The position numbers were made by a program, and so were the translations under genes. Below are positions 26,299 through 34,847 of a DNA stretch of 64,000 nt, one piece after another. Each line of letters starts with the position of its first letter. Position 1 is the stretch's first letter. Under the pieces are notes generated by a model, which worked only from the letters and a program-made list of their open reading frames with translations, searched no databases and had not been told where the DNA came from. The DNA is from RGIG8244 sp045639325 (GTDB lineage: Bacteria; Verrucomicrobiota; Lentisphaeria; Victivallales; UBA1829): positions 1-64,000 of the forward strand of contig JAZUCU010000029.1 in the NCBI GenBank assembly GCA_045639325.1, in the 5' to 3' direction.

Positions 26299-27192
26299 TT
26301 ACCCTTTGAGTACAGTGTTCATTGCCTGCATGAGAATCGGGCCCATCAGAATCAGAAAGACCGAGGGGAAGATGAATACGATAACCGGAAACAGAATCTT
26401 AACCGGTGTTTCATTTGCCAGTTTTTCTGCTCTGGAAAAACGTTTTGCACGTAATTGTTCTCCTTGAATCCGAAGCAGTTGACCGATACTGACCCCCAGT
26501 TCATCCGCCTGAACAATGGCATTGACTACGCTGGTTAATTCGCCCTGTCTTACCCGTTTTCCCAAATCACGCATGGCTGTCTGACGCGGTTTGCCCAGCT
26601 GGATTTCATGCAGGGTACGGGTCAATTCTTCTGTCAACGCATCGGTTTTGCGTCTGCCGTTGATTTCACGCAATGCAGTAAGAAAATCTTTCCCGGCTTC
26701 AACGGAAAGTGTGAGCAGGTCAAGCAGGTTCGGCAAGGCTTTGAGAATGGCAAGATGCCGTTTCCGGATGATTCCCTTGAGCCAGATGGATGGATAAACA
26801 AGGAAAAGTAGAATCGCCAGCAAAGCGCCAGCCGGTTGTTTTGCAAGAAAGAGCAGAACCGTAAATGCCACACCGAAAAACGCAAGCACGATGCGCAAAC
26901 CAAGAAAACGTTCTGCGGATAACGTCTGATCGTACCCCGCCATAAGCAATTGTTCCTCCGTCTGATCCAACTGTGTGCGGAACAGGTCGGAACGGACAAG
27001 CGGGTATGCATTGGGGGCAAGCGGCAGAAAAATCCGGAAAAGAATCGGGATATTCTTTTTAACATCATCCGTTTGCGTTTTTTCTTCTTTTTCTGTACGG
27101 ATGGAGGAGAACAGGTCTGCGCCGATCAGAACGATTGCGATGGTTGCAATACACGCACTGATGCATGCCAGAAATTGAAATAAATTATTCAT
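26299..27192 (-). CDS. tadC: TadC, type II secretion F-like inner-membrane protein
   Basis: 297 residues. A GspF-type domain with membrane segments near 6-28, 100-140 and 265-290. The sequence ALPNLLDLLTLSVEAGKDFLTAL (about 155-177) and QADELGVSIGQLLRIQGEQLRAKRFSRAEKLANETPVKILFP (about 230-270) are the hallmarks of TadC. With TadB it forms the platform on which the ATPase TadA acts. It lies 12 bp after tadB. Confidence 0.9.
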   Translation of the reverse strand: MNNLFQFLACISACIATIAIVLIGADLFSSIRTEKEEKTQTDDVKKNIPILFRIFLPLAPNAYPLVRSDLFRTQLDQTEEQLLMAGYDQTLSAERFLGLRIVLAFFGVAFTVLLFLAKQPAGALLAILLFLVYPSIWLKGIIRKRHLAILKALPNLLDLLTLSVEAGKDFLTALREINGRRKTDALTEELTRTLHEIQLGKPRQTAMRDLGKRVRQGELTSVVNAIVQADELGVSIGQLLRIQGEQLRAKRFSRAEKLANETPVKILFPVIVFIFPSVFLILMGPILMQAMNTVLKG

Positions 27193-27204
27193 GAAACAGT
27201 CTCC

Positions 27205-28107
27205 TTAAATATCGATCTTGGTGATTTTACGGATAACAAAGAATCCGCTGATGTCCAGCACCAGTACTGCTATCATAATCAAAATTCCCATCGGCTGTGA
27301 GAAAAACGAATCCATCATGTCCGGCGAAATGTACATCATTGCAAAAAACAGGAAGAAGGGCATTGCGCCGATGATCCATGCCTGCATACGGCCCATCGCA
27401 GTCAGAGAATCCACTTTCTGCATAATGCGGACACGTTCCCGGATGACCCCGGCGAGACGTTCCAGAATGGAGGTCAATTCCCCCCCGGTCTGTCTGGCTG
27501 TGATAATGGCAATTGCCACCAGTTCAAAGTCCGAACTGCGTACCCGGTTACTCATATTGAGCAATGCTTCATCAAAAGAAACGCCGAGCCGGAGTTCCTG
27601 CGTCAACAGCGTGAAATCGTAGGAAATCGGACTGCGGTTTTCTTTGACCACGGCATCGAATGCCTGTGTGATACTGAATCCCGCTTTCAGGGAACTGCTC
27701 ATGGCAAGAAGGGCATCTTCCAACTGTTCATTGAATTTTTTCAGGCGAACATTGGCCAGATAACGCAGATATACACGGGGCAGGGGGAAGGTCAGGGCAG
27801 CTGCAATCAATCCGCCTGCAACCATTTTTGTGATGGATGGCTGTTGACCCGATGCCAGGAAAATCAAGCCGACTGTCAGGAAGGCGAACAGTGCCGCAAG
27901 CGCAAAACTCAAGTCAAGGATTCTGCCCGGAGGAAGCTGCAGAAGAACGTCATCCATTACAATCGCCGTTTCCTGCAGATATTTCTGTTTGTATCGCGCA
28001 GAGGTAAAGCCCACAAAGTCAATAATAACGTAGGTCGCAAACGTTACGCACAAACCGGCACTGACGCAGGCAAGCAGAAACAGATTGGATTGAATAAATT
28101 CCAGCAT
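27205..28107 (-). CDS. tadB: TadB, type II secretion F-like inner-membrane protein
   Basis: 300 residues. Membrane segments near 8-30, 65-105 and 245-295. The GspF motif is clear: EDALLAMSSSLKAGFSITQAFDAV (about 140-163) and ARQTGGELTSILERLAGVIRERVRI. It pairs with TadC in the inner-membrane platform of a Tad pilus or related secretion system. It starts 2 bp after the tadA stop. Confidence 0.9.
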   Translation of the reverse strand: MLEFIQSNLFLLACVSAGLCVTFATYVIIDFVGFTSARYKQKYLQETAIVMDDVLLQLPPGRILDLSFALAALFAFLTVGLIFLASGQQPSITKMVAGGLIAAALTFPLPRVYLRYLANVRLKKFNEQLEDALLAMSSSLKAGFSITQAFDAVVKENRSPISYDFTLLTQELRLGVSFDEALLNMSNRVRSSDFELVAIAIITARQTGGELTSILERLAGVIRERVRIMQKVDSLTAMGRMQAWIIGAMPFFLFFAMMYISPDMMDSFFSQPMGILIMIAVLVLDISGFFVIRKITKIDI

Positions 28108-28109
28108 GG

Positions 28110-29867
28110 TCAGTATTCTCCTTTCGGTTCCCGCGGCGGGTTGAAGATGGAAATGTCAAGCGGTATACCGGCGCGTTTGATTTCATCCATAAAGGTGGGA
28201 ACGTTCCCCGTCGGCAGATAACGCCCGACCATCTTACCATCCGGTGTCCAGCCATCCTGATGATAGACAAAAATATCCTGCATCGTGATAATGTCACCTT
28301 CCATCTTGGTGATCTCACTGACGTATGTCACTTTACGGGAACCGTCTTTTTCACGATTGATCTGTACGATAATGGCAATAGCAGAAGCAATCTGTTCCCG
28401 GATCGCTCGCAACGGCAGATCGAATCCGGACATGAGCACCAGCGTTTCCAGTCGGGAAAGTGCATCACGGGGTGCATTTGCATGGATCGTGGTCAGAGAT
28501 CCGTCATGACCCGTATTCATAGCCTGAAGCATGTCGAGGGCTTCGCCGCCACGACATTCCCCGATGACGATACGGTCCGGGCGCATACGCAGGGAGTTTT
28601 TGACCAGGTCGCGGATATTGATTTCGCCTTTGCCTTCGATGTTGGCGGGGCGGGATTCCAGACGCACCACATGTTCCTGACGCAGCTGCAATTCCGCCGC
28701 GTCTTCAATCGTTACGATACGTTCCCGGTTGGGGAGAAATCCGCTCAAGATGTTCAGCAGAGTGGTTTTACCGGAACCCGTACCGCCGGAAATGATAATG
28801 TTTTTCCGGATTTTGACGCAGACATCCAAGAAGTCGGCAATTTCCTGCGAAATGGAACCGAACCGGATCAGGTCGGATACCTGAAGCGGATTCTTGGAGA
28901 ATTTACGAATCGTAATTGTCGGGCCAACCAGTGACAGAGGCGGGATGATTGCATTCACACGGGAGCCGTCTTTCAAACGGGCGTCCACCATGGGGGAACT
29001 TTCGTCAATACGGCGTCCCAGCGGCGAGACAATTCGTTCGATTGCCGCCAATACCTGTTGATTATCGGCAAAGCAGGTATCGGTTTTGTAAAGAACGCCT
29101 TTATGTTCCACATAGACCTTGTCCGGACCATTGACCATGATTTCGGAAATATCATCTCTGGCGATCAATTCTTCCAGCGGGCCCAGGCCGATGGCTTCGT
29201 GATACAAATCTTTTTCCAGTTTTTCGATTGTCACACCCGGGGGAAGCGGAATATTGAGTTCCGCAAGAATTTCATGAATTGTTGCCGCCGCTTTGTTGGA
29301 AAGATCTTCTTCCGACGTATTGCCGCTCATGGCCATGCGTTTGAGATTGAGACGCTGCAATAATTCTTCATGGGCGCGTTTTTTGATCTCCTGCACAAAT
29401 GCCATGGCTTTCTGCGGAACACCGGAAATTTTGAGAATCGGCACTTCTTCTTCCCCGTTGGATTTGCTTTTTTCCGGTTGGATGGCAGGGAACGGAGCCG
29501 GTTCTTTTACTTGCGTCTGAGGTTGAACCGGTGTCGGTTCCTGGACTGCTTTCGGCCGTTCCGGTCCATTTTCTCGTACGAAAATCAGGTTGCCGATGCG
29601 GATTGCATCGCCCTTGAATACGGTAAGGAACTGTCCGGGTACGGCTCGCTGTTCGTTGAGGAATGTGCCATTGGAACTGTTGGTATCCTGCACTTCCAGG
29701 GTGTCGCCTTTGACGGTCAGAATACAATGCTGTTTGGAAACACCGGGGTAGGGCAGCTGGATATTTGTGCCGTTCGCCGCACCGACTTTGTATTGTCCAT
29801 CCGGCAGAGGCAGATCATTTTTGCCCTGATCGGGAATGATGAGTGAAAGATGAATCATACTTGCCAC
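28110..29867 (-). CDS. tadA: TadA/CpaF secretion ATPase with N-terminal FHA domain
   Basis: 585 residues, about 120 more than a plain CpaF. The extra N-terminus is an FHA domain (about 25-97; VSKQHCIL and SSNGTFLNEQ), joined by a Pro-rich linker (100-140). The ATPase has the Walker A GGTGSGKT at 361-368, an acidic box, and a Walker B near RMRPDRIVIGECRGGEAL, with the His-box TTIHANAPRDALSRLE. Ring-forming ATPases of this type power pilus extrusion. The FHA fusion would allow phosphoprotein docking. The start is 1 bp after the cpaB stop. Confidence 0.93.
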   Translation of the reverse strand: MASMIHLSLIIPDQGKNDLPLPDGQYKVGAANGTNIQLPYPGVSKQHCILTVKGDTLEVQDTNSSNGTFLNEQRAVPGQFLTVFKGDAIRIGNLIFVRENGPERPKAVQEPTPVQPQTQVKEPAPFPAIQPEKSKSNGEEEVPILKISGVPQKAMAFVQEIKKRAHEELLQRLNLKRMAMSGNTSEEDLSNKAAATIHEILAELNIPLPPGVTIEKLEKDLYHEAIGLGPLEELIARDDISEIMVNGPDKVYVEHKGVLYKTDTCFADNQQVLAAIERIVSPLGRRIDESSPMVDARLKDGSRVNAIIPPLSLVGPTITIRKFSKNPLQVSDLIRFGSISQEIADFLDVCVKIRKNIIISGGTGSGKTTLLNILSGFLPNRERIVTIEDAAELQLRQEHVVRLESRPANIEGKGEINIRDLVKNSLRMRPDRIVIGECRGGEALDMLQAMNTGHDGSLTTIHANAPRDALSRLETLVLMSGFDLPLRAIREQIASAIAIIVQINREKDGSRKVTYVSEITKMEGDIITMQDIFVYHQDGWTPDGKMVGRYLPTGNVPTFMDEIKRAGIPLDISIFNPPREPKGEY

Positions 29868-29868
29868 C

Positions 29869-30666
29869 TCAGCGGAGGATTTTTTTCATTTTTTCTTCGC
29901 GTTCTTTTGTGTACTGCTTGATGTTTTTCTGGAGGTAAGACCAGTCGACACTCTGCAGATCGTCAGTGACTGTGGATTCTTCGTAATTCCGCAAGCTCAG
30001 GGTCAGATTCCCTTTCTGCATGGCAAAGATAATCATTTCCACTTCTTTCGGGGTCAATTCCAGAGTGACGGTGTTATAAGAGCGTACCGTGGTATCCATT
30101 CCCGCACGGACTTTACCCATATCCTGTCCGCAGGCAAGCACTTTTACCTGCTGCAGAATAGTCAGCGTGACGGTGTCCAGAGCGGCATCCCCTTTTGCAT
30201 CGGGAAAGCGGAACGTACCGATCAGGTCCACAAAGTTGTTGGGGCGGATCAAACCGGTGACGGAAGAGACCGTATCCACGGGAATGGAGATGGCACGGAA
30301 GCCGGGGCGGACCAGTGCGGACATGCCGGTCTGACCGGGAGAGATGTTATCTTCAAAATCGTTCCAGGTCAGAATGGTATTGGCAGGAATGCGGGAGCGG
30401 ACAGCCAGATCCAGAATACGGTCTTTCTGGGACCAGGGAATTTCCCGGCTGACTGCACTGCCAGCATAACGTTTGACGGTATATTTTGCGATATCGCTTT
30501 CTTTCAATTTCTGCCCGCTTGTCAATTCCCGTACCAGGCGGATCACATCCACATTGATTGCGCTTTCCATGATTTTTCTTTTTTCGGCATTGATCTGCTG
30601 AAAAGTGAACATGAATGCCAGGACGCCGAAGAATACGGCAGTAAGAAGAAGCAGTTTCTGTTTCAT
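29869..30666 (-). CDS. cpaB: CpaB/RcpC-like pilus assembly protein
   Basis: 265 residues. One N-terminal membrane anchor (about 4-22), then a SAF domain (about 45-110, with SRIPANTILTWND) and the RcpC/CpaB core (RAISIPVDTVSSVTGLIRPNNFVDLIGTF, about 128-156). CpaB sits in the periplasm and is thought to connect the inner platform with the outer-membrane secretin. It is the first gene of the Tad operon. The secretin, pilin, TadZ and prepilin peptidase genes are not in the window. Confidence 0.9.
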   Translation of the reverse strand: MKQKLLLLTAVFFGVLAFMFTFQQINAEKRKIMESAINVDVIRLVRELTSGQKLKESDIAKYTVKRYAGSAVSREIPWSQKDRILDLAVRSRIPANTILTWNDFEDNISPGQTGMSALVRPGFRAISIPVDTVSSVTGLIRPNNFVDLIGTFRFPDAKGDAALDTVTLTILQQVKVLACGQDMGKVRAGMDTTVRSYNTVTLELTPKEVEMIIFAMQKGNLTLSLRNYEESTVTDDLQSVDWSYLQKNIKQYTKEREEKMKKILR

Positions 30667-30775
30667 AAAACGGTACCTTTATTTTGTTCATTGTTGCAAC
30701 ATTTTTTGTATTACTCACAATATACACGATAGAGGCACGGATTTCCAGTCTTTTTTCTATTATTTTTAAAAAAAC

Positions 30776-31192
30776 TTATTTTCTTTCCTGTCCCTGCTGC
30801 CGTTTCCAGTAATTCATCCCCCGGTTCGGACGGAAAAATGTCTTCGGAATTCCCTTCTTAGTCGTTACTCCGAAGTTATTGGTCGGCGGATGATAATACA
30901 ACCGGTCACCGTTGGAACGTATCTTTTTCAAGGTCCCTTTCGGCGGAGAACGGAAAAACTCCAATGCTGCATTGCCGTATTCCTCTGCCGTTTTATATTC
31001 CGGAAATTCGCTCCGGTGTTTGCCCCAGTGACGTTCCAGATTCTGCGGATGCCATTGGGCGGAATAGACTTGCTGTATGGATGTCTTTTTGTCGGAAGAA
31101 ATGTTTTTCTCTGTCGGAAGTCCTGCAACATAAATATGATATCCTGTAATTGCTGTCAGAAGGAGAAGCAGGGAAAATAAAAACTTTTTCAT
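30776..31192 (-). CDS. Exported protein with BECR-type (barnase/EndoU/colicin-like) RNase toxin domain
   Basis: 138 residues. A hydrophobic N-terminus (about 4-24) is a signal peptide or anchor. The rest, about residues 50-132, matches the remembered pattern of nuclease tips of polymorphic toxins: H55-W-G-K-H59, EEY near 70, R92-S-N-G-D96, then TNNFGV (104-109), T118-F-F-x-P122 and Y128. Those tips usually sit at the C-terminus of Rhs or hemagglutinin proteins; here the domain stands alone behind an export signal. It would cut RNA if active. The neighbours are cpaB (110 bp upstream, on the same strand) and a divergent esterase. No immunity gene is obvious. Confidence 0.6.
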   Translation of the reverse strand: MKKFLFSLLLLLTAITGYHIYVAGLPTEKNISSDKKTSIQQVYSAQWHPQNLERHWGKHRSEFPEYKTAEEYGNAALEFFRSPPKGTLKKIRSNGDRLYYHPPTNNFGVTTKKGIPKTFFRPNRGMNYWKRQQGQERK

Positions 31193-31284
31193 AACGTATT
31201 TACTCCGGGTAAATTATAAAAATATATTGAAACTGTTAATATAATTCGCAATTTATGAAATGTCAAATTTTTTTCAAAAAATAC

Positions 31285-31314
31285 TTGACAATGTGATATA
31301 CTGCGGGTTATATT
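31285..31314 (+). promoter_or_regulatory. Predicted promoter of the secreted sialate esterase
   Basis: TTGACA (31285-31290) with TATATT (31309-31314) at 18 bp, or TTATAT at 17 bp. It is the best -35 match in the window. A CAGGAG site precedes the ATG at 31346. Confidence 0.6.
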
Positions 31315-31345
31315 GTCACAGCAATTTTTACAGGAGATAAAATTT

Positions 31346-32908
31346 ATGAAGTTTTTCCGTTCGTTTGTGTTTGTTGCCGCCGGTATGTTCTGTACTGCCG
31401 TTTATGCCGATGTGAAGCCCTCAACCATCTTTCAATCCAACATGGTTCTTCCGCGGGAATGTCCTATGCCCGTTTGGGGGACGGCGGAACCCGGTGAAGT
31501 GGTGGAAGTTTCTTTTGACGGGCAGAAAAAAAGTGTCACCGCAGATAAATACGGTAAGTGGCAGATAACCTTTGAACCGTTGAAAATGAATAAAAACGGT
31601 CAGGAAATGATCTTGAAAGGGAAAAAGAACCGGGTCGTGCTGAACAATATTCTTGTAGGTGATGTCTGGCTTTGCGGCGGTCAATCCAACATGGAATGGC
31701 CGTTCAGTTCCAAAGTGCTTGATGGCGGGAAACACATGAAAGAATCCGCAAATTTTCCGTTGATCCGCCGCGTGAAAGTCAAACGGCTCAATTCCGATGA
31801 CCCGCTTGATCATGTGCAGATTCAATATGATTGGAGTGTGTGCGGACCGAAAGCCATTTCCACATGGAGTACTGCGGCATATTATTTTGCCCGCCGGATT
31901 CATCTTGAAACCGGAGTGCCCATCGGAATTCTGGAAAACAATGCAGGCGGTACACCGATTGTGCTCTTTACCGCAACTTCCGCTTTTACGATTGATAACA
32001 AGCCCTGGGGTGCAGTAAAGCCGTATGTGCACGGTACGCCGGAATATAAGAAACGCGCCGAGGAAAATATCCGGATCCGCAGGGAATGGCTCAAGGCGGC
32101 AGAAATGGCAATGCAGGATGGCTTGCCGCTTCCAGCTTTACCGATACGTCCCCATAAGACCGGTTATCTTGCGCTTTATTACAATACTATGGTGGCACCT
32201 CTTGCCCGTTTCCCTGTAAAAGGTGTAATCTGGTATCAGGGCTGCAGCGATGCAAAAGCCGGAATGAATTATTATCAGAGTATGCACCGTCTTGTAAAAG
32301 GCTGGCGTGATACCTGGAAGAAGGAACTCCCCTTCTATTTCGTTCAGCTTGCGGCATTTCAGAAAGCTACAAATGATCCGCAGGGCGGCGACGGGTTTGC
32401 CATGATCCGGGAGGCACAGCGGAAATCCATGGATCTTCCCAACACCGGCATGGCATGTACAATTGATATCGGTATGCAGAATGATATTCACCCGAAAAAT
32501 AAATTGGATGTGGGCGAACGTCTTGCATGTTGGGCATTGCGTGATCTTTACGGCAAAAAAGATGTGGTCGTAAGCGGTCCCCTTTTCAAATCCATGGAAA
32601 TCAAAAACGGCAAAGCTGTTCTGTCATTTGACTATGCCAAAGGCTTGATGACCGCGAAGAAAACAGGTCTTGCCAAACCCGTTCCTGTCAAAGCAAAACC
32701 TGCGCATTTTGCCATTGCCGGTGCGGATAAAGTCTGGCATTGGGCGGATGCGGAAATCAAAGGCGAACAAGTGATTGTTGCTTCGGATAAAGTCAAAAAT
32801 CCGGTCGCTGTCCGCTATGCCTTCCGCTCCTATCCTGACGGCGTGAATATGTACAATGCCGCAGGATTGCCCATGGTTCCGTTCCGCACGGATAACTGGA
32901 AAAAATAA
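31346..32908 (+). CDS. Secreted sialate O-acetylesterase-like SGNH hydrolase
   Basis: 520 residues from the ATG at 31346, chosen over an in-frame TTG at 31313 because CAGGAG lies upstream and a signal peptide begins there (MKFFRSFVFVAAGMFCTAVYA). GGQSNMEWPF is the nucleophile block (about residue 109). The usual WYQGESN block reads WYQGCSDAKAG, with Glu replaced by Cys. DIHPKNKLDVGERLACWA carries the Asp/His region. It is exported and would deacetylate glycans outside the cytoplasm, complementing the intracellular paralogue at 656. It ends 4 bp from the convergent heparinase-like gene. Confidence 0.85.
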   Translation: MKFFRSFVFVAAGMFCTAVYADVKPSTIFQSNMVLPRECPMPVWGTAEPGEVVEVSFDGQKKSVTADKYGKWQITFEPLKMNKNGQEMILKGKKNRVVLNNILVGDVWLCGGQSNMEWPFSSKVLDGGKHMKESANFPLIRRVKVKRLNSDDPLDHVQIQYDWSVCGPKAISTWSTAAYYFARRIHLETGVPIGILENNAGGTPIVLFTATSAFTIDNKPWGAVKPYVHGTPEYKKRAEENIRIRREWLKAAEMAMQDGLPLPALPIRPHKTGYLALYYNTMVAPLARFPVKGVIWYQGCSDAKAGMNYYQSMHRLVKGWRDTWKKELPFYFVQLAAFQKATNDPQGGDGFAMIREAQRKSMDLPNTGMACTIDIGMQNDIHPKNKLDVGERLACWALRDLYGKKDVVVSGPLFKSMEIKNGKAVLSFDYAKGLMTAKKTGLAKPVPVKAKPAHFAIAGADKVWHWADAEIKGEQVIVASDKVKNPVAVRYAFRSYPDGVNMYNAAGLPMVPFRTDNWKK

Positions 32909-32912
32909 CGCT

Positions 32913-34829
32913 TTACAGGTTTTTCTTCAAATCATCCAGATCAAGAAGCGATTCCTGTCCGTTGAACGTGATTTTCCACAGGCAAGCGGAAAGCCGTTCT
33001 GCGGTAGGGAATTGTGCCCCTTTCTCCACCGGGAAGAACAAGGTCAGGAATCGGAAATCTTTCTTTTTGCCCGATGATATTCTGACCGTTGTCGCCGGAT
33101 GTAATTTGTTGTTGTTACGTCCTGCATACCAGCCGGATACGGGATCCGTTTGCGCCGATTTCGTGATGACGCTTTCCGGTTCGGCAAGCAGCAGGGCATA
33201 CAGATCATATTTGCCGTCGAGTACGCCGTGAACCGCGTTCTGTGATGTGTTGACGGTCAAGGTATCCATGTGCAGAAGCATGGTGTAATCGTGCTCTTTT
33301 CCGTCACAGGATGTTACCATATCTGCCACGGCAAAAAAGTCCGGTTTGACAAAAAGAACTTCCCGTTTATGGGATGCCGGTTTCAGAAAGTCATCGCCGA
33401 ATGTATCGTCATAAACACCGCAGGCATAATCAAATTTTTCGTTGGTGATAAAATTTGCATCAATTTCTTTTTCAACGATTTTGGGACCTTCCCGCCACTG
33501 GGGCATATCATCCACCAGAATCGTGTTGTGATCCCGCCCGGATATGCCGTAACGGCGATAGGGGGAGTCTTCATATTGTCCGCCGCCATCATCAAAAAGC
33601 AGTTCTTCGCCGCCTTTGAAAATGTTGATATTGAGTTTATCAAAATGGGCATGTGCTGCGCCCAGAGGACCGGTATCAAAACAGAGATAGGTTGCATCGT
33701 TATCCCACCCGGAGCGCATGACGGCAAACCCTGCCCAGGGGAAAAAGTGAGATGCGGTTTTGCCTTCGGGCGGATTCCCTTCTTTGCCTTTTGTTGCACC
33801 CCAGAGGAAATCTTTGCGGTGCGGATATAAGGTACATGCATCCTGCAGAAGTAAGGCTGAATTCATGGAGTAACAGTCATTGGTGCAAGGCTGGGTAAAG
33901 CCGGGAGTCATCTGCCGCAGCCAGGCCTCTGCCGCCCGTTCCAGAGTTGCCATGAAGTCGGCGGGCAGTTCATCCAGGAATCCGCCGATTTTTGCGTTCT
34001 TGACCATCATGGCAGCACAACTGTAGACTACATAATGATAATCCGGCGATAATTCATTTTGCCATCCATCGGGCAGCAATTGTTTTTTCAATTCTGCGCT
34101 GAGCTGCTGTGCCGCACGCTTGCGGACATCGGGAGAAACTTTGAATTCCGGGAAAAGTACGGCGAATGTGTACGCTCCGTTAAGCTCCATCATCAGCCAG
34201 TTGCAGGTCGTACAGTGCTCCATTGCGTGATGCGCCTGTTCGCACATGGATGCCAGCATCAATGCCAGCGTTTCATCCGATACCGAGGGCGATTTGCGGA
34301 AAATTTCAAACGTGATCTGCCAGCTGCCCATCAGACGCAACCCGGTTTCGATCGTACGCCAGGCACTGCCGCGGGCATTCCAGTTTTCTGTCGGGCAGGG
34401 GAGATTGATAATCCAGTTATAAACTTGCTGGGCAAAGGCTTTTGCATATGTTTCGTCGCCGGAATGGAAATATGCCAATGCCATGTCGGTCCAGAAATAC
34501 ATCCGGTTAAGCTGCCATTGCCATTCCGGATTACATGCGTCAGTCGTCAGCGTGGGATTATAAAGAAAGTCGATCTTGCCATCCGGGAATTGATAGGGAA
34601 TATTGACCACGGTAACGTTTCCCGCTGCTGCGTTATCTGCAACGGTTTTGTTATATTGCCGCGTCTGCAAATCTTTCCAATAATCGGAGGCTTTCCGGTT
34701 ACGGAAATATTGAATTGCGATTTTCAATGCCGCTTCTTTCTGATTTGCGTTAAGTGCAATTCCGTATTCCGCAGGCATGGCATTACAGTCCAGAGCTTCA
34801 TAAAAGTATTGATCGAGTTTCTGTTTCAT
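32913..34829 (-). CDS. Heparinase II/III-like polysaccharide lyase
   Basis: 638 residues without a signal peptide. An N-terminal (alpha/alpha) toroid (about 70-350; GSAWRTIETGLRLMGSW) is followed by the heparinase II/III beta-sandwich (about 370-620), with FAVMRSGWDNDATYLCFDTGP and GAAHAHFDKLNINIF as the conserved core and HNTILVD nearby. Such enzymes cleave uronate-containing polysaccharides by beta-elimination. The lack of an obvious export signal suggests action on imported oligosaccharides. It is the third gene of a minus-strand unit with the GH116-like gene 18 bp upstream. Confidence 0.85.
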   Translation of the reverse strand: MKQKLDQYFYEALDCNAMPAEYGIALNANQKEAALKIAIQYFRNRKASDYWKDLQTRQYNKTVADNAAAGNVTVVNIPYQFPDGKIDFLYNPTLTTDACNPEWQWQLNRMYFWTDMALAYFHSGDETYAKAFAQQVYNWIINLPCPTENWNARGSAWRTIETGLRLMGSWQITFEIFRKSPSVSDETLALMLASMCEQAHHAMEHCTTCNWLMMELNGAYTFAVLFPEFKVSPDVRKRAAQQLSAELKKQLLPDGWQNELSPDYHYVVYSCAAMMVKNAKIGGFLDELPADFMATLERAAEAWLRQMTPGFTQPCTNDCYSMNSALLLQDACTLYPHRKDFLWGATKGKEGNPPEGKTASHFFPWAGFAVMRSGWDNDATYLCFDTGPLGAAHAHFDKLNINIFKGGEELLFDDGGGQYEDSPYRRYGISGRDHNTILVDDMPQWREGPKIVEKEIDANFITNEKFDYACGVYDDTFGDDFLKPASHKREVLFVKPDFFAVADMVTSCDGKEHDYTMLLHMDTLTVNTSQNAVHGVLDGKYDLYALLLAEPESVITKSAQTDPVSGWYAGRNNNKLHPATTVRISSGKKKDFRFLTLFFPVEKGAQFPTAERLSACLWKITFNGQESLLDLDDLKKNL

Positions 34830-34847
34830 CGTGACTTTATTCCTATG

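Noticed and set aside
31313..31345. TTG start of the second sialate esterase
   Set aside because: It lies within the predicted -10 promoter element and would hide the signal peptide; the ATG at 31346 has a good ribosome binding site.
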